This document shows, in pieces, positions 1-9,183 of a stretch of DNA of 64,000 bases (the stretch's first letter is position 1; each line of letters starts with the position of its first letter). Origin of the DNA: CALAGB01 sp963789565 (lineage in GTDB: Bacteria; Chloroflexota; Chloroflexia; Thermomicrobiales; Thermomicrobiaceae). Made by a program: the position numbers and the translations under genes. The notes beneath the pieces were generated by a model, which was not told the DNA's origin, made no database searches, and worked only from the letters and a program-made list of their open reading frames with translations. The stretch lies in assembly GCA_963789565.1 (NCBI GenBank), contig CAWBKX010000002.1, positions 620,001-684,000 on the forward strand. Direction: 5' to 3'.

Positions 1-453
1 GCCACGGTCAGCTAAACGCGTCTTGATCGAACCACGCTTGTCAGGTTCGACGAGTGCGGTCACCCCGTCAAATTCGAGCTCATGCTCCTCGGCGATTCGT
101 CGCAAGAGGGCGATATCGTCCGATTCGAGCCTGAGCGTCGTGGAATCGCCCGTCAGTCGCAGCACACCGTAGGCATTCATGGCTCGTTGGATGTGCGCCA
201 GCAGGCTCGGTGGCGGCTCGTTCTGTCCTGATTCCATCAACCAGGCGACGATCCGGCCGGATTGTTGTCCGGAAGCCGCGGCGGACCAGAGAGACAGGTC
301 GCTGACCCGATAGACATGGTAGGGTCCGGCAGCCTGTTGAAGCTCGGCAAACGTGCGTAGCACATCTCGTGCTGCGTCAAATCCCTTCGCCTCTGCCATC
401 AGCAGAATCGAATGATCGTTTTGAAAAACCAGCGCTCGTTCGCTGCGCCGCAT
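1..453 (-). CDS. XPB/ERCC3-type DNA repair helicase, N-terminal part (cut by window edge)
   Basis: The open frame runs from ATG at 453 to the left edge (151 codons visible), so the product is incomplete. The visible part resembles the N-terminal domain of bacterial XPB helicases: an early hydrophobic strand (HSILLMAEAKGFDAARD), a Tyr-Arg-Val-Ser-Asp-Leu-Ser-Leu-Trp segment and a winged segment around RAMNAYGVLRL. The helicase motor domains would lie outside the window. Bacterial XPB proteins are 3'-5' DNA translocases thought to act in excision repair. The gene is divergent from the CoA-transferase. No good ribosome-binding site precedes the ATG. The family assignment is from remembered sequence pattern, not from motor motifs. 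Confidence 0.7.
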   Translation of the reverse strand, partial: MRRSERALVFQNDHSILLMAEAKGFDAARDVLRTFAELQQAAGPYHVYRVSDLSLWSAAASGQQSGRIVAWLMESGQNEPPPSLLAHIQRAMNAYGVLRLTGDSTTLRLESDDIALLRRIAEEHELEFDGVTALVEPDKRGSIKTRLADRG

Positions 454-552
454 TGAACCACCACATCAGTCGCCTGAAAACATCGTCGTCGAATCGTGGA
501 TGATACACGTTCGCCGCGATCAATTTGGCTGCGTGATCGGCGCACGAACGGT

Positions 553-565
553 GATTACAGTAATC
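553..565. promoter_or_regulatory. 13-bp palindrome upstream of the CoA-transferase
   Basis: GATTAC-A-GTAATC is a perfect 6+6 inverted repeat about 55 bp before the preferred start of the CoA-transferase. It could be an operator for a small dimeric regulator. Its placement before 619 weakly supports 619 over 496 as the true start. A chance palindrome cannot be excluded. Confidence 0.25.
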
Positions 566-618
566 TAGAGTATCGTGGGGGCGGTAGGGAACTCGTCGCA
601 GAGAGACTTGGAGAACGT

Positions 619-1896
619 ATGAAGATCGTCGATGCGGATTCGGCCCTCAAGCTCGTAAGCAACGGCGACCGCGTATACGTGCATGAGGCGGCCATGGCTC
701 CGGTCTCGCTGCTCGATGCCCTTGTTCATCGCGCCCTACAACTCGACGATGTCGAGATCATGCACCTGCATACCGAAGTTCCGGCTCCCTACGCGTCTTC
801 CCAGTTCGCCGGGCATTTGCGGCTGAATGCGCTCTTCGTCGGCGGAAACGTCCGCAATGCCGTCAACGCCGGTGACGCTGATTACACGCCTGTCTTCCTC
901 TCAGAGATACCGTCGCTCATCGCTGACGGACCGCTCAACGTGGATGTCGCGTTGGTGCAGCTTTCTCCGCCGGACAGCCACGGCTACTGCCGGTTGGGGA
1001 CGTCGATTGCCTGCGCTCGCGCCGCGGTCGACCGAGCGAAGATCGTCATTGCCGAGCTCAATCCGCGAGTGCCCCGCACGATGGGGAACTCGGCGGTCCA
1101 TATCAGTCGCATAACCGCCGCCGTTGAGGTCGATCGTCCGCTTCCCGTGCACGAGCCACCGAACATCTCGGAGACTGAACAACGGATCGGCGAAAACGTC
1201 GCGTCGATCATTCCCAATGGCTCTACGCTGCAGGTGGGCATCGGGTCCATTCCCGCGGCAGTGCTGCATGCGCTGTCGGGTCATGAGGACCTTGGTGTGC
1301 ACACTGAGATGTTCACCGACGAACTGATCGATCTGGTTGAGTCGGGAGTTGTAACCAATCGACTCAAGACGCGGTTTCAGGGGCGCATCGTCACGTCTTT
1401 CGCCAGCGGAACACAGCGTCTGTTCGATTTCGTCAACGACAATCCATTCGTGGAGTTTCATCCGTCGAACATCGTGAACGATCCGGCCGAGATTCGACTG
1501 CAGCACGCGATGGTCGCACTCAACTCAGCCATCGAAATCGACCTAACTGGTCAGGTATGTGCCGATTCGATCGGAGAGCGCATCTTCAGTGGCATTGGTG
1601 GTCAGATGGACTTCATTCAAGGAGCCATCCGTGCCCGAGACGGTCGCGCCATCATCGCGCTGCCATCGACGGCACAAGGTGGAACGACAAGCCGCATCGT
1701 TCCGCGTCTCAAGCCTGGCGCCGGAGTGGTCACGACTCGAGGCCACGTTCAGTGTATCGTCACCGAGCATGGGGCCGTGAACCTGCGAGGACGCTCGCTG
1801 CGCGAGCGTGCGGATCTCCTCATTGGCGTCGCCCATCCTGACTTTCGATCGGAGCTACGACAAGCGGCAGTGGAACGCAAACTGTTTCCCGCCTGA
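619..1896 (+). CDS. acetyl-CoA hydrolase / 4-hydroxybutyrate CoA-transferase family protein
   Basis: A 425-residue class I CoA-transferase that moves CoA between acyl groups, as in 4-hydroxybutyrate, succinate or acetate CoA-transferases. Seen: the glycine motif QVGIGSIPAAV, the segment VHTEMFTDELIDLVESG whose Glu (about residue 230) matches the catalytic glutamate of the family, and the C-terminal run with FSGIGGQMDF and ALPSTAQGG. The frame is open from 496, but the first 41 residues look non-conserved and GGAGA at 611-615 precedes ATG 619, so I prefer 619. It stands alone between a helicase and gyrA, so the natural substrate is not indicated. The family is secure; the exact acyl-CoA is not. 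Confidence 0.88.
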   Translation: MKIVDADSALKLVSNGDRVYVHEAAMAPVSLLDALVHRALQLDDVEIMHLHTEVPAPYASSQFAGHLRLNALFVGGNVRNAVNAGDADYTPVFLSEIPSLIADGPLNVDVALVQLSPPDSHGYCRLGTSIACARAAVDRAKIVIAELNPRVPRTMGNSAVHISRITAAVEVDRPLPVHEPPNISETEQRIGENVASIIPNGSTLQVGIGSIPAAVLHALSGHEDLGVHTEMFTDELIDLVESGVVTNRLKTRFQGRIVTSFASGTQRLFDFVNDNPFVEFHPSNIVNDPAEIRLQHAMVALNSAIEIDLTGQVCADSIGERIFSGIGGQMDFIQGAIRARDGRAIIALPSTAQGGTTSRIVPRLKPGAGVVTTRGHVQCIVTEHGAVNLRGRSLRERADLLIGVAHPDFRSELRQAAVERKLFPA

Positions 1897-2198
1897 GTCC
1901 AACGTGGCCGGTTTGTTCGAAGTGTTCGTACACCTTTCGGCCCGTTAGGGAGCGCTGAATTGAGCGTTCACCAGCACGCTCGATACCTCGCCGAGACGTG
2001 CGCGCCAGCCATGTAGCTTCGGCATTGAACCCTTCCACGACAAATCGCCGCAAACTCGTGAGAATCACCGCGCTTTGCGCAATTCCGCGGTCCCGCTTCA
2101 CGCTCTCTGCACGTACCTGAATCAGTCGATGAAGGGCGAAAAATGGTAAAATTCGTTGGATAGCGATTCGAAATTACCTCGTCTGGAGGCCCAGATCC
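1897..2198. other. intergenic region before gyrA
   Basis: About 300 bp without a convincing gene. It should hold the gyrA promoter. The only hexamer noticed is TAAAAT at 2147-2152, without a good -35 partner. The ribosome-binding site GGAGG lies at 2185-2189. I see no RNA gene or repeat. Confidence 0.5.
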
Positions 2199-4721
2199 GT
2201 GGACATCGGCTCAGTCCGTCCCATCGACATCGACTCGGAGATGCGTCGTTCGTATCTCGATTACGCAATGAGCGTGATCGTCCAACGCGCCCTTCCGGAT
2301 GTGCGTGACGGGATGAAGCCAGTTCAGCGTCGCATCCTCTACGCGATGCACGAAATGGGGCTTCGTTACAACACGAGATACCGCAAGAGTGCTGGTATTG
2401 TCGGCGAGGTCTTGAAATCGTATCACCCGCACAGTGATACCGCGGTTTACGACGCACTCGCCCGCATGGTTCAGCCATTCTCACTGCGGTACCCGCTGGT
2501 CGATGGCCAGGGGAACTATGGTTCCGTCGACGGCGACGCACCGGCGGCCATGCGATACACCGAGGCAAAGCTGGCCGCAATCACTGAAGAGATGTTGCGG
2601 GACATCGACAAGCGTACAGTCGAGTTTCGCCCGAATTACGACGGCGAGGCATTTGAGCCGTCGGTGTTGCCCGCCAAGCTCCCCAATCTGTTGATCAACG
2701 GGGCAACCGGCATCGCAGTCGGAATGGCCACCAATATCCCACCACACAATCTCACCGAGGTCTGCGACGGATTGATCTGCTTGATCGACAACCCCGATGC
2801 AACGATTGAGGACCTGGTCGAGATCGTGACGGGACCTGACTTCCCGACCGGAGGCATCATCCTCGGTCGCGAAGGCATCCGCGCTGCCTACGCCACTGGC
2901 AAAGGTCGCGTTGTGGTTCGTGCACGCGCCATGATCGAGGAGAGCTCGCGCAATAATCGATTCGACATTATCGTCACTGAGCTCCCTTATCAGGTAAACA
3001 AGTCGGTGTTGATCGAGCGCATCGCTGATTACGTCAAATTAGGTCGCCTGGATGGCATTCACGACTTGCGAGACGAGTCGGACCGCACCGGCATGCGCAT
3101 CGTCATCGAGCTCAAGCGTGATGCTCAGCCCGGCAAAGTGCTCAACGCACTCTATAAGCACACCGCGCTTCAGCAGTCGTTCGGTGTGAATATGCTGGCG
3201 CTCGTCGAGAACGGCACGCAGCCGCGCGTTCTGACCCTGAGACGGGTCTTGCAGCTCTATCTCGATCACCGGCAAGAAGTCGTTCGGCGTCGCACGGAAT
3301 ACGAGCTGACACGGGCCCGACGTCGTGCGCACCTGATGGAAGGGCTCAAGATCGCCCTGGATCATCTCGATGAGGTGATCAGCACCATCCGCGCGTCACG
3401 GACGTCGGACGAGGCGCGCCAGAAGTTGATCGCGCTGTTCGGACTTTCCGACCCGCAGGCAGACGCCATTCTGGAAATGCAGCTTCGACGACTGGCTGCG
3501 TTGGAACGACGTCGGATTGAAGATGAATATCGCGACCTGCTGAAAGAGATTGCCGCTCTCGAGGAACTGTTGGCTGACCCAGCCAAGATTCTAGCCGTCA
3601 TTCGCGAAGAATTGATCGACCTGCGCGAGCGCTTCGGCGATGACCGGCGCACTCAGATTCAGGACATCTCCGGTGAGATCACCGATGAGGATCTCATTCC
3701 CGAAGAGGACGTGCTGGTCACGATCACCAATCGTGGCTACATCAAGCGCCTGCTGCACGAGACCTATCGAGTGCAACGTCGTGGTGGAAAGGGCGTCACC
3801 GGTGTCACATTGCGCGACGAAGACGGCGTGCAGCACATCGTCGCGGCAAATACGCACGATAGTCTGCTCTTCTTTACGGATCAGGGCCGCGTATACCACT
3901 TGAAGGTCTATGACATTCCGGAGTCGAGCCGCACGAGCAAGGGCCTCCCGGTCGTCAACTTGATCGGGTTGCATCCCAACGAGACAATCACGACGCTGTT
4001 GCCGGTTGCCGATTTCAGCGCAGCCTCATATCTCTTTATGTGCACACGCAACGGGCGCATCAAACGGACGACGCTCGAGCAATTCTCGGCGGTTCGTTCG
4101 TCAGGCTTGATCGCAATCGGCCTGGATGACGACGATTCGTTGGCCTGGGTGCGCATGACGAGTAGCGACGACGACCTCATCCTGGTGTCCAGCGGCGGCC
4201 GCGCCATTCGATTCCATGAGAGCGACGCCCGTCCGATGGGTCGCACCGCTGCGGGCGTCATCGGTATTCGAATGGCCGATGGAGAGCAGGTCGTTGCAGC
4301 GGAAGTCGTACTGCCCGACGCCGATCTCCTTGTCATCTCCGAGCATGGCTTTGGAAAGCGGACCTCGCTGGATGAGTTCCGCGTCCAACGTCGAGGCGGC
4401 AACGGCGTTTCGGCCATGAAGCTGTCGCAGCGTAATGGACCATTGGCGGCCGCCCGTGTGGTTGACGAGACCGACAGCGTGATGCTCGTCACTGAACGGG
4501 GCATGGTGATCCACGTGCCGGCACATCAAATTTCACGAATCGGGCGTGCCACTCAGGGCGTCAGCGTGATGCGTCTGGCTGGCGGGGACCGCGTCGCATC
4601 GATTACGCCGATCAATGCCGAAGAAGAGCAAGAGATCGCCGACAGCGAAATCGGCCCGAACGGCGCAGAGCCAGCGATGCAGGTTCCGAACGGTAAGGAA
4701 GACCCCGAAGAGAACGGCTGA
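2199..4721 (+). CDS. gyrA: DNA gyrase subunit A
   Basis: An 840-residue type IIA topoisomerase subunit that cleaves and rejoins DNA; with GyrB it introduces negative supercoils. It starts at GTG with GGAGG nine bases upstream. The catalytic tyrosine is Tyr120 in AAMRYTEAKL. The beta-pinwheel carries the GyrA box QRRGGKG (about residue 524) and a second QRRGGNG, marking it as gyrase and not topoisomerase IV. The quinolone-determining region reads HPHSDTAVYDA: Ser79 occupies the position of E. coli Gly81 and Thr81 that of Ser83, while Asp85 matches Asp87. gyrB is not adjacent. The C-terminus ends in an acidic, low-complexity tail. The next gene converges with a 9-bp gap. Confidence 0.97.
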   Translation: MDIGSVRPIDIDSEMRRSYLDYAMSVIVQRALPDVRDGMKPVQRRILYAMHEMGLRYNTRYRKSAGIVGEVLKSYHPHSDTAVYDALARMVQPFSLRYPLVDGQGNYGSVDGDAPAAMRYTEAKLAAITEEMLRDIDKRTVEFRPNYDGEAFEPSVLPAKLPNLLINGATGIAVGMATNIPPHNLTEVCDGLICLIDNPDATIEDLVEIVTGPDFPTGGIILGREGIRAAYATGKGRVVVRARAMIEESSRNNRFDIIVTELPYQVNKSVLIERIADYVKLGRLDGIHDLRDESDRTGMRIVIELKRDAQPGKVLNALYKHTALQQSFGVNMLALVENGTQPRVLTLRRVLQLYLDHRQEVVRRRTEYELTRARRRAHLMEGLKIALDHLDEVISTIRASRTSDEARQKLIALFGLSDPQADAILEMQLRRLAALERRRIEDEYRDLLKEIAALEELLADPAKILAVIREELIDLRERFGDDRRTQIQDISGEITDEDLIPEEDVLVTITNRGYIKRLLHETYRVQRRGGKGVTGVTLRDEDGVQHIVAANTHDSLLFFTDQGRVYHLKVYDIPESSRTSKGLPVVNLIGLHPNETITTLLPVADFSAASYLFMCTRNGRIKRTTLEQFSAVRSSGLIAIGLDDDDSLAWVRMTSSDDDLILVSSGGRAIRFHESDARPMGRTAAGVIGIRMADGEQVVAAEVVLPDADLLVISEHGFGKRTSLDEFRVQRRGGNGVSAMKLSQRNGPLAAARVVDETDSVMLVTERGMVIHVPAHQISRIGRATQGVSVMRLAGGDRVASITPINAEEEQEIADSEIGPNGAEPAMQVPNGKEDPEENG

Positions 4722-4730
4722 TCGGAACGA

Positions 4731-5666
4731 CTACGTACGAAAGTCTTCGAGATCATCGAGGTCGACCGTTTCATCGGTTGACCTCGATCGCCGTTGGGGG
4801 TGGCGCTGACGTGAGCGCCGGAGCGAACGACTGGCTCTGGTACCGCCTCGGGGCGGAAAGGAGTCACCAAAGAAGCCTTCGCCACTGGGGATGAGCGGCG
4901 CCAACAGCGCGATACCCAGGACGATGATAAAGACCGGATGGACGACCGAAACCGGTGCTGGCCGTCCACCAAACGCGAAGCCGCATCCAGTTATCAGCGC
5001 AGCGAGGAAGACGTAGACCGCATAGCTGATCGCTGGAAACACGACGGCAAATCCGCCTGCGACAACCTGGGCGGTGGCCGTCACTATGACCGCGACGAAC
5101 CACGCGATCGCCAAAGCCAAAACGATCGACGTGGTCTTGAAATCGGCATATGCCGACACGAGAGCGATCGCCGTTAGAGGGGCGGGCAGGAAGAGGACAC
5201 CCCAAGAGAGGGCCTGACGGCCCCTCAAGCGTGAACCGTAGAGGATCAAGCCGATCAGGACGATGGTGGCGGCCACGATCGTCTGTTGATAGACCGACGA
5301 CTCAGCGTGACGAAGGGGACCAGTTCCGGTGGCAGCGAACGCATTGACCACCAGAATGGGCGTCAGAATCCCGAGGATAAGACCATCCATCAGCCAGGAA
5401 GAGCGGCTTAGCGGGCTACCCAATCTCGATTGGAGCGTTCCGCCCGCCAGCAGGAGCAGGACCAGCGACGGTCCGGAAATCGACAACCATGTGGCGGGGA
5501 CTCTGCCCGATGACGGCAACAGCAGCATGAACGCAATAGCGATACGTGGGACGAGAATCTCGACCGTCTCGGGAACGGCGTCCTGGCCACGAATGAAGCT
5601 CAACGGCGATCGTGTCCGTGTAGTTGTCGTCGGCTCAGATGCGACCGGTGGCTCCCACCGTTCCAC
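4731..5666 (-). CDS. polytopic membrane protein of unknown function
   Basis: I do not recognise the family. The 311-residue protein has about seven or eight hydrophobic segments between residues 40 and 260, for example LILGILTPILVVNAFAA and IVLALAIAWFVAVIVTATA. A charged N-terminus precedes them and a basic, Arg/Ser-rich tail of about 45 residues follows, ending in DLDDLEDFRT. The basic tail suggests a cytoplasmic C-terminus. The gene converges on gyrA and diverges from nadD. No catalytic or transporter motif was seen. Confidence 0.75.
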   Translation of the reverse strand: MERWEPPVASEPTTTTRTRSPLSFIRGQDAVPETVEILVPRIAIAFMLLLPSSGRVPATWLSISGPSLVLLLLAGGTLQSRLGSPLSRSSWLMDGLILGILTPILVVNAFAATGTGPLRHAESSVYQQTIVAATIVLIGLILYGSRLRGRQALSWGVLFLPAPLTAIALVSAYADFKTTSIVLALAIAWFVAVIVTATAQVVAGGFAVVFPAISYAVYVFLAALITGCGFAFGGRPAPVSVVHPVFIIVLGIALLAPLIPSGEGFFGDSFPPRGGTRASRSLRRSRQRHPQRRSRSTDETVDLDDLEDFRT

Positions 5667-5912
5667 TACAACTCCTTGCGATCAAACGTATGGTGACACT
5701 CTCTCGCAACGCGGTGGCTGGTCCTGGCAATGGGGCGGGACCGCATCGTGGTGATCGAAGTCGCGAACATCATGAGGTCTGAATGATACTTCTTGGCCGA
5801 CAGCCGCGACATGGGACCGGCTGGGACTCGTGATTTCTGTTGTGGATGTTACGATACGCACACCCGTACGAATGGTCACGGGAGCGGTCGTCACGACGAG
5901 AGAGGTGCACAG

Positions 5913-6524
5913 CTGAGCCGGGCAAATCGACTCGGGATATTCGGGGGTACGTTCGACCCGATACACCTTGGGCACCTGCTCGTCGCCGAAGAACTGCGGT
6001 TCCGGCTCTCGCTCGATCGCGTCCTCTTCTTGCCATCAAATCTCCCACCACACAAGACCGGTCAATCTGTCGGACCGAATGACGATCGCATGGTCATGTT
6101 GCGCGCCGCGCTGGAAGGCAACCCACGGTTCGAGATATCGATGGTGGACATGGAACGTGCAGGTTTGTCCTATACGGCCGACAGCCTTGAGATACTCGGT
6201 GAACGATATTCCGACTCAGAACTCTATTTCTTGATGGGCCAGGACTCGCTGCGCGATCTTCCCACCTGGCACGACCCAAACAGGATTGCGCGGAGCGCGC
6301 GTCTCGGGGTGGCGCTGCGACCCGGAGTCAACGTTGATCTGGATGCCATCGTCTCCGTTGTTCCAGACGCGCGGGACCGAGTCGAGCTCGTTCCCGTGCC
6401 GCTCATTCAGATCTCGTCACGAGAAATCCGCCGCCGAGTTCGCGCCGGTGAACCGATCACCTACCACGTTCCGAAGCCAGTTGAAGAGCATATCTTGCGT
6501 CGGAGTCTGTATCGAGAACGTTGA
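5913..6524 (+). CDS. nadD: nicotinate-nucleotide adenylyltransferase
   Basis: NadD adenylates nicotinate mononucleotide to deamido-NAD in NAD synthesis. Seen: the nucleotidyltransferase motif GIFGGTFDPIHLGHL at the N-terminus and ISSREIRRR near the C-terminus. The frame is open from TTG 5793 (ATG at 5811), which would add about 35-40 residues ahead of the usual start. No ATG, GTG or TTG lies near the family start. CTG at 5913 has GAGAGAGG (5898-5905) seven bases upstream and gives a 203-residue protein of normal length, so I favour a CTG start. The upstream alternatives remain possible. Divergent from the membrane protein gene. Confidence 0.9.
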   Translation: MSRANRLGIFGGTFDPIHLGHLLVAEELRFRLSLDRVLFLPSNLPPHKTGQSVGPNDDRMVMLRAALEGNPRFEISMVDMERAGLSYTADSLEILGERYSDSELYFLMGQDSLRDLPTWHDPNRIARSARLGVALRPGVNVDLDAIVSVVPDARDRVELVPVPLIQISSREIRRRVRAGEPITYHVPKPVEEHILRRSLYRER

Positions 6525-6550
6525 TTGCGCGGTCATCCGGCATCATCGTT

Positions 6551-6579
6551 TTGACGACCGGTATCCTCACGACTATAAT
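6551..6579 (+). promoter_or_regulatory. sigma70-type promoter for secD-secF
   Basis: TTGACG (6551-6556), a 17-bp spacer and TATAAT (6574-6579). This near-consensus vegetative promoter lies about 95 bp before the secD start and after the nadD stop, so secDF are probably transcribed separately from nadD. Confidence 0.8.
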
Positions 6580-6673
6580 CCCCTTTTGTTTGTCGCCCAT
6601 TGGCGGAACAGTGTCTTGGTCGGCGCTGGTACTCCGATCCGTCGGAACGAGCCAGCCTTGAGGAGTTCCCACA

Positions 6674-8170
6674 TTGCGCAGATTCCGTTGGACCCCATGG
6701 TTCACCCTCGGTTTCATCGTCTTGCTCACGATCGGCTCAGTGTGGGTTGATCTTCCAGGTCGCACCCTGGATCCCTTCAGTTGGAAACAGAATCGCGTCT
6801 TCATCCACAAGGGGCTGGACCTCCAAGGTGGTCTTCAAGTTGTCTTGCAGGCAAATCCACCGGCAGGTCAGAGCGTCAGTCACGATTCGTTACTCGGCAC
6901 CATGGATACGATCAAACGCCGCGTCAACGGACTCGGTGTTAGCGAGCCGCTGATTCAGACGCGTGGCAGCGACCAAATCGTGATCGAACTGCCGGGCGTC
7001 GACAATCCCGAAAACGCGGTTCGCGTTCTGCAGCAGACCGCTTTGCTCGAGATCATCGATCCTCAGGGCAGCTTCTTGCCGGTCGGGACGACCGTGACGA
7101 CCTCGCTCGGCGGCCCCGAACAGGTAAATGGCGCGACTGGAACCCCAGGGGCCGGAACGCCCGGCGCCACACCAGAGGGCAGTCCGGCGGCAGGCGCCGA
7201 GGCAACACCTGGAGCGACTCCCGTCGCGGGTTCGACCGGCGACAATACGAGTACGCCGACAGGTCCCACGTATCAGACGATCATCACGGGCGCCGACCTC
7301 AAGGACGCCTACCCGACGACGGACCAGGTCGGGTCGCTGGTCGTTGGATTTACGCTGAAGTCAGACGCTGCACAAAAGTTCTATCAGTTCACCAGCACGC
7401 ACATTGGGCAGCCGATGTCGATCGTCGTCGATAAGAAGGTCATCAACTCCGCGACCATTCAGGGGGCAATCTCGGATACTGGTCAGATCAGCGGAATGAA
7501 CGCATCTGAAGTCCGCGATCTCTCGCTGCAGCTCAAATCTGGTGCACTCGCGGTTCCATTGGAAGTCATCCAGAGTCAGGTCGTTGGACCGACGCTTGGC
7601 CAGGACTCAATTCACAAGAGCCTGATCGCGGGTCTGTCAGGCCTCACGATTGTGGCGCTCTTCATGATTCTCTTCTATCGACTTCCAGGGTTCCTGTCTG
7701 TAGTGGCATTGGTGATCTACACATTAGTCGTCTTTGCGCTCTTCGAGCTCATACCGGTGACGCTGACATTGGCCGGCATTGCTGGCTTCATTCTGTCGAT
7801 TGGCATGGCCGTAGATGCCAATGTGCTCATATTTGCGAGACTCAAGGAAGAGTTGCGTCTCGGCCATCCGGTGAGGAGAGCCGTCGATGCCGGATTCGAT
7901 CACGCGTGGCCGTCGATTCGCGACTCCAACATCTCAACGATGATCACGTCCGCGATTCTGTTCTGGTTCGGCAAATACACTGGCGCCAGCATCATCCAGG
8001 GCTTCGCGCTCACACTCTTCATTGGTGTCTCGGTCAGCATGTTCACCGCGATCGTGGTGACACGTACCTTCCTTCGACTGCTCCTGTCGCAGCGATGGAT
8101 TCATAACCAGTGGTGGTTCGGCGTCGAATCGACGGCGATGCCACCCGGTCAGCGCGCGGTGGGAGACTGA
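6674..8170 (+). CDS. secD: protein translocase subunit SecD
   Basis: A 498-residue RND-family protein that, with SecF, uses the proton gradient to assist SecYEG export. Seen: an N-terminal membrane segment (about residues 11-29), the segment KGLDLQGGLQVVLQ typical of SecD, a periplasmic or exterior domain, and a membrane block from about residue 315 with GIAGFILSIGMAVDANVLIF. It starts at TTG with AGGAG eight bases upstream. An unusual Thr/Pro/Gly/Ala-rich stretch of about 45 residues (about 150-197) interrupts the exterior domain. secF follows after 53 bp. Confidence 0.95.
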   Translation: MRRFRWTPWFTLGFIVLLTIGSVWVDLPGRTLDPFSWKQNRVFIHKGLDLQGGLQVVLQANPPAGQSVSHDSLLGTMDTIKRRVNGLGVSEPLIQTRGSDQIVIELPGVDNPENAVRVLQQTALLEIIDPQGSFLPVGTTVTTSLGGPEQVNGATGTPGAGTPGATPEGSPAAGAEATPGATPVAGSTGDNTSTPTGPTYQTIITGADLKDAYPTTDQVGSLVVGFTLKSDAAQKFYQFTSTHIGQPMSIVVDKKVINSATIQGAISDTGQISGMNASEVRDLSLQLKSGALAVPLEVIQSQVVGPTLGQDSIHKSLIAGLSGLTIVALFMILFYRLPGFLSVVALVIYTLVVFALFELIPVTLTLAGIAGFILSIGMAVDANVLIFARLKEELRLGHPVRRAVDAGFDHAWPSIRDSNISTMITSAILFWFGKYTGASIIQGFALTLFIGVSVSMFTAIVVTRTFLRLLLSQRWIHNQWWFGVESTAMPPGQRAVGD

Positions 8171-8223
8171 ATGTTCCACCAACTTCATGAGCTCTGTGCC
8201 GTTCGTAGTCAAGGGATGTGTGC

Positions 8224-9159
8224 GTGAAACTCAACATCGTCGGTAAGCGATATTGGTGGTTCGGGCTCTCGCTGCTCGTCATTCTTCCGGGCCTCTTTTC
8301 GCTGGTGACTCACGGACTGAAGCTGGGGATCGATTTCACCGGTGGCACTATTTGGGAGATTCAGCTCGACCACAAAGTCGAGCCAACGGCCGTATCCGCC
8401 GTCTTGGCCCAATATGGCTACGGCGACGCACTCGTTCAGACTTCTGGCGACACCGGCATCATCATTCGCATGAAGGAGCTCAAAGAGGGCTCGGATACGA
8501 AGTCCAACATCTCGAAAGCGCTGACTGACCAATTCGGCACGTACAAAGAGCTCGACTTCGAATCGGTTGGTCCGTCGCTGGGGGTGGCGATACGCAATCG
8601 CGCCATTGTCGCCGTATTCCTCGCGTCGATCGGCGTGTTGATCTATATCGCCTACGCGTTCCGCAATACCCAGAACCCATTCCTCTACGGCATCGCGGCC
8701 ATCATTGCCATGTTGCATGATGTCGCTGTGGTTATTGGAATCTTCTCGATTCTGGGTTGGGTCTCTGGTGTGGAAGTGGACTCCCTCTTCGTCACAGCCT
8801 TGCTCACTGTGATCGGTTTCTCTGTGCATGACACCATCGTGGTGTTCGACCGAATCCGCGAGAATCTGAACCGGCGAGCCGGTCGTTCGTTCGAAGAGGT
8901 CGTGAACTACAGCGTCGTGCAAACCTTGGTTCGGTCGCTCAACACGTCACTCACCGTCATCTTCACGTTGATTGCTTTGTACCTCTTCGGTGGTGCGTCG
9001 ACGCACTGGTTTGTCTTTGCCCTTCTCATCGGCATCGTCAGCGGAACCTATTCGTCGATCTTCAACGCGAGTCAGGTGCTGGTCGTTTGGGAAAACAAAG
9101 AGGTTCATCGATTCTTCGCGCGACTCCGTGGCGGCCTCCAGCGACAAGCCACGACCTAA
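8224..9159 (+). CDS. secF: protein translocase subunit SecF
   Basis: The partner of SecD in the export motor. About 311 residues with an N-terminal membrane helix, the segment GIDFTGGTIWEI characteristic of SecF, and a C-terminal membrane block with IGFSVHDTIVVFDRIRENL. GTG at 8224 is chosen because AAGGGA (8211-8216) is seven bases upstream and it gives the usual start MKLNIVGKRY; GTG 8218 is also in frame. The next gene begins 24 bp downstream, probably in the same transcript. Confidence 0.95.
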   Translation: MKLNIVGKRYWWFGLSLLVILPGLFSLVTHGLKLGIDFTGGTIWEIQLDHKVEPTAVSAVLAQYGYGDALVQTSGDTGIIIRMKELKEGSDTKSNISKALTDQFGTYKELDFESVGPSLGVAIRNRAIVAVFLASIGVLIYIAYAFRNTQNPFLYGIAAIIAMLHDVAVVIGIFSILGWVSGVEVDSLFVTALLTVIGFSVHDTIVVFDRIRENLNRRAGRSFEEVVNYSVVQTLVRSLNTSLTVIFTLIALYLFGGASTHWFVFALLIGIVSGTYSSIFNASQVLVVWENKEVHRFFARLRGGLQRQATT

Positions 9160-9183
9160 CACTCGGCACGCTGGGGAGCAGCA

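Noticed and set aside
2199..4721. Topoisomerase IV subunit A (ParC) as an alternative for gyrA
   Set aside because: The GyrA box QRRGGKG is present and gyrase-specific.
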